Assembly (NCBI GenBank): GCA_964639665.1
Contig: CAZXEU010000213.1
Location: 1-64,000 of the forward strand
DNA: 64,000 nucleotides
Source: CAZXEU01 sp964639665
Lineage (GTDB): Bacteria > Bacteroidota > Rhodothermia > Rhodothermales > Bin80
Direction of reading: 5' to 3'
This document shows, one piece after another, positions 8,799 to 17,583 of the stretch. The notes below the pieces were generated by a model that ran no database searches, was not told the origin of the DNA, and was given only the letters and a program-made list of their open reading frames with translations. The translations under genes and the position numbers were made by a program. Every line of letters begins with the position of its first letter. The first letter of the stretch is position 1.

Positions 8799-9836
8799 AT
8801 GAATCCATGGCTGCTGGTATTTGCAGCGACGATTGCGCTCTCCGGCTGCCTTCCGTTCTCGTGTACGCGAACCGAATCGCGCGCCGTATCGGCTGCAGAT
8901 TCTCTCTCCAGGCAAATCGCCAGCCGGGTTCTCGCAGATACGCTGCAACGGATGGGAACGCTGACAGGCTTCGGCGATGTCGCGCTCGAATATCCGCGCA
9001 CCGTGCTGTTCGGCAGCGATGGCAGATTGTACGTCGCAGACGCCGAACGCGGAAGCATTTTCGCCTTAGCCGCGAGCGCAAGCGATTCGAGGGAAATAAC
9101 GTGGGATGACCTCCAGGTACCCTATCTGGCTGGCCAGCGCGGTGATACGATCATCGTCTACAGCCCGTCCAATGGGAGATTTACGTTTCTCGTGGACAAC
9201 GCGCCTTCCCATAGCGTTCATGTGCCGGATGACATTCCCCGGCAGGCGCTACAGTACACTGCGGTTGGCGAGGCGAATCTATACCTGAAGGTGGTTACCC
9301 GGGATGAGCAGGGATATCTGGCCCGAATCGGCCCCGGTGGCCGCGAGTTGTCGCGCCGCTTGCTCAAAGGATCCCAGTGGCGTCATGCCGGGCTGCTACG
9401 AATGTGGCAGGGAGACCTGGTGAGCCTCTCCGGCTTTTATCCGATCGTTGATTTGTATCCGCCCAGCCTTGCGGGAGACTACGATTCGCTCGCTCTGACG
9501 GGCTTCGACTCTCCGATGCTTCACCGCACCCGGGCCTTTGACGCAGGCCGGGCACGCGGTGCGCCGCTAGTTGCTGGAAGCGCTGCCGCACTTGATTCAG
9601 CCTTGTACGTCCTCAATATGCGACCGGGGTGGCTTCGGATCGACGTGTACGACAAGGCAGGCATGCTGCGCCATATCCTCCTGGACGGAGAGCCCGTGCT
9701 ACAAAAGTCGTTCTACCCCATAGACATTGCCATACGCTCGTCCGTGGATGGTATAGAGATAGCTGTCGCTGTCCTAGAGCCCACGCCCGAAGTTCGTTTG
9801 TACGTGTGGCGGGAAGGGAATTGCTGTGAGATTTAG
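8799..9836 (+). CDS. Lipoprotein of unknown function, possible beta-propeller
   Basis: A 345-residue protein starting MNPWLLVFAATIALSGC, a lipoprotein signal peptide with Cys17. The ATG at 8799 is preferred because the signal begins there. The mature part has recurring strands with patterns such as LFGSDGRLYVADAERG and AALDSALYVLNMRPGW, resembling the blades of NHL or six-bladed propellers found in Bacteroidota lipoproteins, but I cannot assign a family. It starts 34 bases after the HtrA-type gene, so the two may be cotranscribed. A ligand-binding or structural role in the envelope is possible; this is inference only. Confidence 0.7.
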   Translation: MNPWLLVFAATIALSGCLPFSCTRTESRAVSAADSLSRQIASRVLADTLQRMGTLTGFGDVALEYPRTVLFGSDGRLYVADAERGSIFALAASASDSREITWDDLQVPYLAGQRGDTIIVYSPSNGRFTFLVDNAPSHSVHVPDDIPRQALQYTAVGEANLYLKVVTRDEQGYLARIGPGGRELSRRLLKGSQWRHAGLLRMWQGDLVSLSGFYPIVDLYPPSLAGDYDSLALTGFDSPMLHRTRAFDAGRARGAPLVAGSAAALDSALYVLNMRPGWLRIDVYDKAGMLRHILLDGEPVLQKSFYPIDIAIRSSVDGIEIAVAVLEPTPEVRLYVWREGNCCEI

Positions 9837-9894
9837 CGGGCCTGCCGCGTAAGCGAGCTCTGGGTCGTATTATGCGCCAAACCTCTCCGCAACA

Positions 9895-11388
9895 GTGAAG
9901 AAGCCACCAACCTACGTCAAGACGCTGGGCGAGCTGCGAACCGCTGGTTACGCCGTCGACCCCGTAAAGGATGAGCTTCGCCGCAACCTGATGCGCAAGC
10001 TACAGGGTGGCGAGGAAGTCTTTCCGGGCATCATTGGCTTTGACCGCACGGTAATCCCGCAGCTTCAGAATGCCATCCTGGGCCGGCACGATATAATTCT
10101 GCTGGGACTGCGGGGTCAGGCGAAGAGCCGTCTGATTCGCATGCTCCCCCATCTGTTGGACGAATTCGTGCCCGTCGTTGCCGGCAGCGAAATTAACGAC
10201 AATCCGCTTGCACCCGTATCCAAGTATGCCCGCGACCTGGTCTCCCGCATGCGGAACGATACGCCGGTGGCCTGGCTGCACCGGTCGGAGCGCTACGGGG
10301 AAAAGCTGGCTACGCCGGATACTTCCATTGCTGACCTCATTGGCGACATCGACCCGATCAAGGCTGCACACAACCGCCTAACGTATGCCGATGAAGAGGT
10401 AATACATTACGGAATCATCCCGCGCACCAACCGCGGTGTATTCGCCATAAACGAGTTGCCGGACCTGCAGGCTCGTATCCAGGTGGGTCTGCTCAATATT
10501 CTCGAAGAGCAAGACATACAGATTCGGGGGTTCAATATCCGGTTCCCGCTGGATGTCATGATGGTGTTTTCTGCCAACCCCGAGGATTATACCAATCGCG
10601 GCAATATCATTACGCCGCTCAAGGATCGTCTCGACAGCCAGATTCTAACCCATTACCCTGCAACAATTGATTTGGGAATCGCGATAACGCGGCAGGAAGC
10701 CTGGCAGCAGCGATGCGACGCGGGCCCTCAGGTCACGGTCCCGCATTTCTTCCGGGAAATTGTGGAGCAGATCGCCTTCGAGGCACGGCAAAGCGAATAT
10801 GTTGACCAGAAATCCGGTGTATCCGCCCGGCTGACCCGCTCGGCGCTCGAGGTGCTCATCTCGACGGCCGAGCGCCGGGCCCTGCTAAACGGGGAATCGC
10901 AAACCACGGCTCGTATCAGTGACCTTTTGCATGTTGAAGCCGCGATTACGGGAAAGGTGGAACTGGTGTATGAAGGCGAGCGTGAGGGTGCACAAAATGT
11001 AGCGAGGCTGCTAACGGGGCGAGCGGTAAAGGCGGTATTCGCCCAATATTTCCCGGATCCGTCAAGAAAGGGAGATGGCCGCAGCACGTACAATGCGGTA
11101 CTGGAGTGGTTTGCCGCAGACAACTCGGTTATCATTGATCCGGACATGGCAAACCAGCGCTACCGCGACAGACTTGGCACCATAAGGGGACTCAAGTCGC
11201 TGGTTAAGCGACACGTGCCCGGTGCATCAGCCAACGAGAAAGCCTCCTTGATGGAATTCGTGCTGGACGCGTTGCACCAGCATTCGCTCCTGGGCAAGGA
11301 GTACGCCCGTGGCGATGCAGCCACGTACAGCGACCTTATGGGCAGCGTCCTCTCGTCGCTGGATACGGGTGAAGCAGAGATTGAGTAA
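9895..11388 (+). CDS. MoxR/ChlI-like AAA+ ATPase
   Basis: A 497-residue AAA+ protein of the magnesium chelatase subunit I/sigma-54-interacting group. The Walker A-like loop is GLRGQAKS at residues 71-78, which fits GxxGxxKS although it is unusual. The segment GVFAINELPDLQARIQVGLL serves as Walker B and includes the family-typical NELPDL. FSANPEDYTNRG is sensor 1 and PLKDRL the arginine-finger region. The rest is helical. A GTG at 9895 is used; the upstream ATG at 9872 reads into a stop after eight codons. Such ATPases usually work with a VWA-domain partner, often encoded next door, but the following genes are unrelated. The substrate is unknown. Confidence 0.85.
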   Translation: MKKPPTYVKTLGELRTAGYAVDPVKDELRRNLMRKLQGGEEVFPGIIGFDRTVIPQLQNAILGRHDIILLGLRGQAKSRLIRMLPHLLDEFVPVVAGSEINDNPLAPVSKYARDLVSRMRNDTPVAWLHRSERYGEKLATPDTSIADLIGDIDPIKAAHNRLTYADEEVIHYGIIPRTNRGVFAINELPDLQARIQVGLLNILEEQDIQIRGFNIRFPLDVMMVFSANPEDYTNRGNIITPLKDRLDSQILTHYPATIDLGIAITRQEAWQQRCDAGPQVTVPHFFREIVEQIAFEARQSEYVDQKSGVSARLTRSALEVLISTAERRALLNGESQTTARISDLLHVEAAITGKVELVYEGEREGAQNVARLLTGRAVKAVFAQYFPDPSRKGDGRSTYNAVLEWFAADNSVIIDPDMANQRYRDRLGTIRGLKSLVKRHVPGASANEKASLMEFVLDALHQHSLLGKEYARGDAATYSDLMGSVLSSLDTGEAEIE

Positions 11389-11394
11389 TCGCAA

Positions 11395-11670
11395 TCAGCG
11401 GGGCACTATCCGGCCATTAGGCAACAGCCGTTCGCCCTGACCGGGAGGGCTGGTCGGAAAGGCGCTGATGGGCACAGAAGGATCCCGGTCCTTGGGTACA
11501 TAGTGCACATGATTGCCGTGTGGAATCTCGGCGTAGTCATTGCTGCCGAACGGATTTAACACTCGCCGCATCACAAAGGCTAACAAAACAAGCCCCACAA
11601 TAATGAGTATACCGCGAAGTCGTTTGCGCATAGTCTGCTTCCAGCCACTGGACCGATCAAATCTCCCCAT
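11395..11670 (-). CDS. Small single-pass membrane protein of unknown function
   Basis: A 91-residue frame, probably translated from the ATG at 11631 (78 residues) or from 11670. A basic start MRKRLRG leads into the hydrophobic stretch ILIIVGLVLLAFVM, then an arginine pair. The soluble tail contains HGNHVHYVPKDRDPS, rich in His and charged residues, and ends in a Pro/Gly-rich segment. This looks like a type II-like inner-membrane anchor with a short periplasmic tail. It is convergent with the AAA+ gene, 6 bases apart. It is unrecognised, but the membrane segment and typical codon use argue that it is real. Confidence 0.6.
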   Translation of the reverse strand: MGRFDRSSGWKQTMRKRLRGILIIVGLVLLAFVMRRVLNPFGSNDYAEIPHGNHVHYVPKDRDPSVPISAFPTSPPGQGERLLPNGRIVPR

Positions 11671-11762
11671 GGTCGCACTGTTCCGAGTGGTGGTGTCGGC
11701 CTACATGCGTGGCGCCCACGGCCCATACGCCTAGGATGATTCACTCCGGGAGTGCTCCGCGC

Positions 11763-14018
11763 ATGCGAATTCTCGCCCTGGCTTTGCTGGCCATGGCAGC
11801 GTTCAGCGACGCGACGGCCCAGAACGCTGTCATCCGCGGCTACGTTACCGACGCAGCAGACGGCCAGCCGCTACAGGGCGTAAACGTTATCCTGACCAAC
11901 GACGCGGGTGCCCTTTTGGGCGGAGCCACAGACCGCGACGGCTTCTATGCCGTCTCGGGCATTGCCCCAGGAGAGTACTACCTTGCCGGCTCTTTCATTG
12001 GCTACCAGGTGCACCAGGATACACTTGCATTTGAGGCCGGAGAGATTCGCCCCTACAATTTCGAGCTGCAATTCGGGCAAATGGACCTCGATGAACTCCT
12101 CGTGGAGGCGGAGCGGGAAGCCGCAGGCGCGGCAGGCCTGACGGGAGGGCTGCAGTCCGTGCGCCCGCAGGACATCAGTCTTATCCCAGCGCCGGACCTA
12201 TCGGGCGACCTGGCGAGCTACCTCGTCACGATGCCGGGGGTTGTAGCCGGCGGCGATCAGGGCGGCCAGCTGTTCATTCGGGGTGGAGAGCCCACCCAGA
12301 ATCTCGTCTTGATGGACGGCATGCTTGTATACCAGCCGTTTCACCTGATTGGTTTCTACAGCGCGATCCCGGCCAGCATCCTGAACGTGACTGACGTGTA
12401 TGCCGGCGGATTCGGCGCCAAGTACGGAGGCAGGCTGTCGTCCGTTATCGACGTTTCCACGCGAAACGGCAACAACCGGCGCCTTTCGGGAGAGATTTCT
12501 GCCGCACCGTTTATCAGCGCGGGCGTGCTCGAGGGCCCTATCCTCCCCGGGCGTGTCTCAGCACTTTTTTCAGGGCGTTTCTCGGTGATCGAGCAGGGAG
12601 CAAGCCGCATCGTTGACACCCCGTTGCCGTACAGCTTCAACGATCAGTTCGGCAAAATTCACGCGGAACTCGGACAAAACAGCCGGGCCAGTGTAACCGG
12701 GATCCGGTCGTACGATCAGGGAATCATCGGAGCACAATCCGATGCCGAGGCCGACAGTGTCAGCAGACAGGTCACCTGGGAAAACACGGCGGTCGGAGGC
12801 CGCTACGTGCTTGTGCCCACGCGCATTCCGGTCCATGCCGAGATCCTGCTCTCCGCATCCCGCGTACAGAATTCGTTCGGGCAAGAGGATGACCCGGAAA
12901 GGTCGGCTGATGCCCGCGAGGTCAACGTAAGTGCAAACGTCACCCATTTTACGAGCCCAACCGACATTACGTGGGGGCTTTACTTCCGGCTCAATGAACT
13001 GCAGAGCTCACTCGGAGGGCTCTTCCAGGATGTAACCGAGGACACGGAATTCGTAAGCGAGGCAGGGGGTTACGTTGAGCTGGACTTTGACCTTTCCGGC
13101 GGACTAGCCATGCAGCCCGGCCTGCGGTTCCAGTCGTTTCCGAGCAAGGGACGCAACTACATCGAACCACGCTTGCGCGTAACCCTGGATCTGGGCCCTC
13201 ACAGGTTAAGCGCGGCCGGGGGCCTTTACCATCAGGAGTTCGTGGGCTTGACAGACCGCCGGGACGCAGGCGACGTATTTACTGCGTGGACGTCATCGCC
13301 GCGCGGTGAAGTCCCGACCGCGTACCATGTGATAGGAGGCTACCAGTTTTCGCCCGCATCGTGGATTCGGCTGGCCGCCGAGGGATTTTACAAGGAATTG
13401 TCTAACCTGAGTATTGCGGAGTGGTCAGCCTTCCCTCGCTTCACTACGCGGCTGCAGCCCGCGGACGGCACGGTAGTCGGCCTGGACAGCAGACTGGAGA
13501 TCATTACACAGCCGTTCTACGGCTTTGTCAATTACGGGTACAGCGAAGTGGAGTACCTGGCGCAACAGACGGAGATCGAATACTGGTTCGGCTCCAGCGC
13601 CTATGCGTTTTCACCGCCGCATGACCGCCGGCACCAGATGAACGCACTCGCAAGCATACGCTTGGCGGGATTTATGCTGAACGTACGGTGGCAGTTTGGC
13701 TCGGGTCTGCCGTTCAGTGAGGCCTTGGGCTTCGACGAGTTCATCGCCCTGGAGGGACCCACGGATCTGACACAGGATCGCGGGCAGACACGCGTTCTTT
13801 ACAGCTATCCCTATGGCGGGCGCCTTCCTACATATCACCGGCTGGACGCTTCGCTGGAGAGAGCCATTACCATCTCGGACCAGACTGTGCTCACTCTCCA
13901 GGGTAGCGCGACGAATGCGTATGACAGAACCAATCTGTTCTACGTCGATCTGTTCACACTGGAGCGCCTCAATCAGCTTCCGCTGATTCCCGCCGTCGGC
14001 CTCAAACTGGAATTCTAG
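11763..14018 (+). CDS. TonB-dependent receptor with carboxypeptidase-regulatory-like N-terminal domain
   Basis: A 751-residue outer-membrane receptor. A signal peptide (MRILALALLAMAAFSDATAQ) is followed by a CarboxypepD_reg-like beta-sandwich with the typical GYVTDAADGQPLQGVNV and DGFYAVSGIAPGEYYL. The plug domain follows (residues about 140-240, including FIRGGEPTQNLVLMDGM and the GGFGAKYGGRLSSVIDV strand), then the beta-barrel ending in PAVGLKLEF, whose last residue is aromatic as expected for BamA recognition. It imports an unknown ligand with TonB energy. An alternative ATG at 11736 adds nine residues and has AGGA directly upstream. The downstream DUF4249-like lipoprotein is the usual partner of this receptor class in Bacteroidota. 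Confidence 0.92.
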   Translation: MRILALALLAMAAFSDATAQNAVIRGYVTDAADGQPLQGVNVILTNDAGALLGGATDRDGFYAVSGIAPGEYYLAGSFIGYQVHQDTLAFEAGEIRPYNFELQFGQMDLDELLVEAEREAAGAAGLTGGLQSVRPQDISLIPAPDLSGDLASYLVTMPGVVAGGDQGGQLFIRGGEPTQNLVLMDGMLVYQPFHLIGFYSAIPASILNVTDVYAGGFGAKYGGRLSSVIDVSTRNGNNRRLSGEISAAPFISAGVLEGPILPGRVSALFSGRFSVIEQGASRIVDTPLPYSFNDQFGKIHAELGQNSRASVTGIRSYDQGIIGAQSDAEADSVSRQVTWENTAVGGRYVLVPTRIPVHAEILLSASRVQNSFGQEDDPERSADAREVNVSANVTHFTSPTDITWGLYFRLNELQSSLGGLFQDVTEDTEFVSEAGGYVELDFDLSGGLAMQPGLRFQSFPSKGRNYIEPRLRVTLDLGPHRLSAAGGLYHQEFVGLTDRRDAGDVFTAWTSSPRGEVPTAYHVIGGYQFSPASWIRLAAEGFYKELSNLSIAEWSAFPRFTTRLQPADGTVVGLDSRLEIITQPFYGFVNYGYSEVEYLAQQTEIEYWFGSSAYAFSPPHDRRHQMNALASIRLAGFMLNVRWQFGSGLPFSEALGFDEFIALEGPTDLTQDRGQTRVLYSYPYGGRLPTYHRLDASLERAITISDQTVLTLQGSATNAYDRTNLFYVDLFTLERLNQLPLIPAVGLKLEF

Positions 14019-14035
14019 CGAGCGTCAGTCTCCTC

Positions 14036-15022
14036 ATGCAGAACAAGAGCCTATTGACCGCCGGTGTGCTCGCATTTGCCGGCCTCCTGGCGGCCTGCGA
14101 GGAATCAGTCTCGCCGATACTGGATAGTGATCAGCAGGTTACGCTCTTCGGCGCCCTTGACATGGCGCGCGACACGCAGTTTGTGCGGATCATCCCGATT
14201 CGTCCGACGCTTGCGCCGTCTGCCGATGTGCCGGAAATTGCCGTCAGGTCCATTGATCTGACCAACGGCCGGACGTCCGCGTGGCGTGACAGCCTCGTGT
14301 ATTACGCCGACGGATCTCCCGGCTTTATCTACTACTCGCCATTAAGAATTCGCCCGGGGCATACTTACCGGCTTGAAGTCCAGCCAGGTGGTTCCGAGCT
14401 GCTTACCAGTGCCGAGACCACGGTGCCGGAAGAGCCCACCATCACCATCCTGCCGGAAGTGATCACGTTCCTGATAACTGCCAACAGATCCCGCCTGGTC
14501 GTTACCCAGTCACTGCAGATGGAGGGGCTTTCGATGGCGCCCTTCGCTTCCGAGATCTGGTACCGTTTTTTCCGGGTGAGCGACTTTACCTTCCGTGATA
14601 TTCGGCTTCCTTACCCTCCCGTACAGCGTCCGCTGGAAGCGAGCGGCTGGCAGTACGACGTCGACCTGCTCAGGGACCGCGACTCACTGGCAAAGCAGAT
14701 CGAGCTGACCTCGTCTGTCGCACTTGCCGGTCTGGGAATGACCGTAACGGTTCTCGACGACGAATTCGTCCAGCCGAGCGGCGTCTTTGATCCGGAAGTA
14801 CTGGCCCAGCCCGGGACCCGGTCTAACGTGACCAACGGATTCGGCTTCCTTGGTTCCGTGGGCAGGTTCTCGGTCGAGTGGCTTCTGGCCGACTCGACAA
14901 TCAGGGTGCTGGGGTACAATCCGATGGAGCCTCTAGGTCCGCTCAGCCGCACCTGGAAGCCGGTCTGGCCGGACGTTCCCGGAGTATTGGCTCAGAGCAC
15001 ACCGGCCAGCGGATCCGAATAG
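14036..15022 (+). CDS. DUF4249-like lipoprotein, receptor partner
   Basis: A 328-residue protein with a lipoprotein signal (MQNKSLLTAGVLAFAGLLAAC, Cys21). The mature domain begins with EESVSPILDSDQQVTLFGAL and contains beta-rich segments such as RIRPGHTYRLEVQPG and SAETTVPEEPTI, which match the Ig-like organisation of DUF4249 proteins. Those proteins are regularly encoded immediately after a CarboxypepD_reg-like TonB receptor, exactly as here with an 17-base gap, so a role as a surface or periplasmic lipoprotein subunit of that receptor is likely. Family assignment is by pattern and context; direct substrate information is lacking. Confidence 0.7.
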   Translation: MQNKSLLTAGVLAFAGLLAACEESVSPILDSDQQVTLFGALDMARDTQFVRIIPIRPTLAPSADVPEIAVRSIDLTNGRTSAWRDSLVYYADGSPGFIYYSPLRIRPGHTYRLEVQPGGSELLTSAETTVPEEPTITILPEVITFLITANRSRLVVTQSLQMEGLSMAPFASEIWYRFFRVSDFTFRDIRLPYPPVQRPLEASGWQYDVDLLRDRDSLAKQIELTSSVALAGLGMTVTVLDDEFVQPSGVFDPEVLAQPGTRSNVTNGFGFLGSVGRFSVEWLLADSTIRVLGYNPMEPLGPLSRTWKPVWPDVPGVLAQSTPASGSE

Positions 15023-15038
15023 GACCGTCGGTACTGGT

Positions 15039-15824
15039 ATGCGCGTCGTAGTCATTATTCCGGCGTACAACGAGGAGTCTGCCATCGCGAAGGTTATCGC
15101 CGATATCCCGCGAGATGTTGCCGGGGAAGTCGTGGTCGTCGATAATGCATCTGACGACGGCACCGCACAAGCGGCGCGTGCGGCGGGAGCAACCGTGATC
15201 AAGGAAAGACGGCGCGGCTACGGATTTGCCTGCCTGTGCGGCATTGAGCACGCGCGCAGCCAGGGAGCCGAAATTGTGGTTTTTCTTGACGGCGACTACA
15301 GTGACTTTCCCCAGGAAATGCACGAACTGGTGGCACCGATCCGGAATCGGGTGGCGGATCTGGTAATCGGCAGCCGCACGCGTGGAAAGACGCAGCGCGG
15401 AGCCCTGCTACCTCAGGCCCGGGCTGGCAACTGGCTCGCCTGCACGCTGATGCGGCTGATTTGGCGTGCCCCTTACAGCGACCTTGGTCCGTTCCGTGCC
15501 GTTCGAATGGAGTCGTTGCTGCGGCTGCAAATGCAGGACGGTACATTCGGATGGACCATCGAAATGCAAATCAAGGGGCACCTGGCCGGCCTGCGCATTG
15601 CCGAGGTTCCTGTATCGTATCGGCGCCGGATCGGAACCTCCAAGATCACCGGAACGGTTTCCGGCACCGTGCGGGCGGGAATTGGTATTCTGAGGACCAT
15701 CGGAGCGCTCGCGTGGCGCAGCCGGCAACTCAGGCGGGAATATCGGGCAGCATCCCAATTGAGCAAGGCCGAACATCCCCCCCCGCGTGTTGTACCACCG
15801 CCAACTCAGACCGAGCGGCGATAA
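15039..15824 (+). CDS. Glycosyltransferase family 2 (DPM1-like)
   Basis: A 261-residue GT-A fold enzyme. VVIIPAYNEESAIAKVIADI at the N-terminus and VVVDNASDDGTAQAA give the nucleotide-sugar-binding half. VVFLDGDYSDFP carries the DxD-type metal motif, and FGWTIEMQIK resembles the acceptor end of DPM1-like synthases. There is no membrane segment at the C-terminus. The enzyme probably moves a sugar from a nucleotide donor to a polyprenyl phosphate or lipid acceptor at the membrane. Its TAA (15822-15824) directly precedes the ATG of ilvE, implying cotranscription, though the functional link is unclear. Confidence 0.88.
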   Translation: MRVVVIIPAYNEESAIAKVIADIPRDVAGEVVVVDNASDDGTAQAARAAGATVIKERRRGYGFACLCGIEHARSQGAEIVVFLDGDYSDFPQEMHELVAPIRNRVADLVIGSRTRGKTQRGALLPQARAGNWLACTLMRLIWRAPYSDLGPFRAVRMESLLRLQMQDGTFGWTIEMQIKGHLAGLRIAEVPVSYRRRIGTSKITGTVSGTVRAGIGILRTIGALAWRSRQLRREYRAASQLSKAEHPPPRVVPPPTQTERR

Positions 15825-16733
15825 ATGGGAGCGGACATTTGGTTCAACGGGAAGTTCATTCCCTTTGGCGACGCCAAGATTCATGTGCTGTCACATGCCC
15901 TGCACTACGGCTCGTCCGTATTTGAGGGTATCCGCTGCTACGATACCGCGAAGGGATCCGCGGTATTCTGCCTTTCCGGCCATATGAGGCGACTTGTGGA
16001 TTCGGCCAGGATTCACCGCATGGAGCCTCCGTATGATCAGGCAGCGCTAGAACAGGCTTCGCTGAAGACAGTTCGGCGCAGTGGGTTGACCGCCTGCTAC
16101 ATTCGTCCTGTGATGTTCCGGGGAGTCGGCAACATGGGTGTCAATCCCTTGACCAATCCGGTCGAGACGTTTGTTGCTGTCTGGGAATGGGGAGCCTACC
16201 TCGGAAAGGAGGCGCTTGAAGAAGGCGTGGATGTCGAGGTTTCTTCCTGGAATCGCATGGCACCCAACACCTTCCCCGCGATGGCCAAGGCGGCCGGCAA
16301 CTACCTCAATGCAAGCCTGGTCAAGATGAATGCCGTGCTCAACGGCTATGTCGAAGGAATAATGTTGAGTACGGATGGCCACGTCGCCGAAGGCAGCGGC
16401 GAAAACCTGTTTCTGATTCGTGACGGCGTGCTGTATACCGCTCCGACAAGTCTTTCCATCCTGCCCGGGATCACGCGCGGGGCCGTGATACGGCTCGCGA
16501 GAGACCGCGGCTACACGGTTGAAGAAGTGCACATGCCGCGCGAAGCACTTTACATTGCCGACGAACTGTTCTTTACCGGTACGGCGGCGGAAATAACGCC
16601 AATACGGTCGGTGGACAAGTATACCGTTGGCGCAGGTCGGCGAGGGCCCATTACGGAGGAGCTCCAGAACGCATTTTTTGATATCGTTCAGGCCGGCAAT
16701 GATCCTTACGGCTGGCTTACGCCCGTGAGCTGA
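15825..16733 (+). CDS. ilvE: Branched-chain amino acid aminotransferase
   Basis: A 302-residue fold-type IV PLP enzyme that transaminates leucine, isoleucine and valine with 2-oxoglutarate in the cytoplasm. Family features seen: IWFNGKFIPFGDAKIHVLSH at the start, GSSVFEGIR, the PLP-binding Lys in AMAKAAGNYLN, the cofactor-cradle segment HVAEGSGENLFLI, and the C-terminal ELFFTGTAAEITPI. Length matches bacterial IlvE. It starts immediately after the glycosyltransferase stop codon and is followed 38 bases later by a strong hairpin terminator, so it is the last gene of its unit. Confidence 0.95.
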   Translation: MGADIWFNGKFIPFGDAKIHVLSHALHYGSSVFEGIRCYDTAKGSAVFCLSGHMRRLVDSARIHRMEPPYDQAALEQASLKTVRRSGLTACYIRPVMFRGVGNMGVNPLTNPVETFVAVWEWGAYLGKEALEEGVDVEVSSWNRMAPNTFPAMAKAAGNYLNASLVKMNAVLNGYVEGIMLSTDGHVAEGSGENLFLIRDGVLYTAPTSLSILPGITRGAVIRLARDRGYTVEEVHMPREALYIADELFFTGTAAEITPIRSVDKYTVGAGRRGPITEELQNAFFDIVQAGNDPYGWLTPVS

Positions 16734-16770
16734 TCTCAGCTTCCGGGCATCGCGACCGCTGCGGCAACTG

Positions 16771-16803
16771 GGCGGGACGCTCGAATGAGTGCCCCGCCTT
16801 TTT
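16771..16803 (+). terminator. Intrinsic terminator after ilvE
   Basis: GGCGGGACGCTC (16771-16782) pairs with GAGTGCCCCGCC (16787-16798) around a GAAT loop, with only G-T or single imperfections, followed by a run of five T. It lies 38 bases beyond the ilvE stop codon. Confidence 0.85.
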
Positions 16804-16912
16804 CCTGGAAGCCGCTTGAACCTACATTAATTCTTCGTGGTCAATGAATCTGAACTAAGGATGTCCCGGTCGGAGATGCGCAGAGGCTGCTTCACCCCAT
16901 TTGGCCGGCGCC

Positions 16913-17576
16913 ATGCCATACGCATTGAAATGCCTCTTCGCCGCGCTCTTCCTAATGCTGCTTGGATGCGCGGCAAGCCGCCCCCGCGCAGATGCCGTTA
17001 CCTCGCTACTTGGTAAAGCGCTGTGGCCCGCGGGCTCCACGGACCTGGCGCCTCGAGTGGACACCGAGCGCTAGGCTCGTGCCATTCGCAACCGGATCAG
17101 TGCAGTGCGCCTCGAGAACGGGCTTGCTCCGCTTGACTGGTCCGGCAGCCTTGCTCGTCTCGCCGAATGCCACAGCAGGAACATGTGGCCCGGAAGGCAT
17201 TCTTCGGGCACACAAATCCCCGCAGGCAGGAGCCGGAAGACCAGGCCGTGGACGCTGGCATTCCTGTTTTCGCAAACCGGGGGCCTATGCGCTCAGAGGT
17301 ATAGGAGAGAATCTGTTGCTTACCCACCGCTACTCGGAATTCCGCGTGCGCTCAAGCGGCAAAGGCAAGAAGACGTACGACTTCACATGGAAGAGCGGCT
17401 AGGGTATAGTCGCCGAAGCCTTGACGAGCTGGATGAACAGTCCCAGCCACCGCGCCAACCTGCTGAGCCAGCTTTACGTTACAGCGGGCGTTGGAATCGC
17501 CCACGCTGAAAACGAAGCACTCTTCATAAGCGCGAATTTCTCCTTTCTCGATTCCGAGGCACTCGCGGCCAAATAA
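16913..17576 (+). pseudogene. Decayed CAP/SCP-domain lipoprotein
   Basis: Reading across three frames recovers a secreted CAP-domain (SCP/PR-1/YkwD-type) lipoprotein. Frame 2 begins MPYALKCLFAALFLMLLGC (signal and lipobox) and continues to an in-frame TAG at 17072-17074, then RIRNRISAVRLENGLAPLDW-type CAP sequence up to about 17185. Frame 1 continues with KAFFGHTNPRRQEPEDQ to about 17283. Frame 3 continues with YALRGIGENLLLTHRY, a second in-frame TAG at 17400-17402, then SPSHRANLLSQLYVTAGVGI and a stop at 17574. SPSHR and IGENL are CAP hallmarks. Two nonsense codons (both explainable as CAG to TAG) and two same-direction one-base shifts make loss of function likely; sequencing error would have to have happened four times. 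Adjacent genes are intact. Confidence 0.8.
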
Positions 17577-17583
17577 GAAGCCT

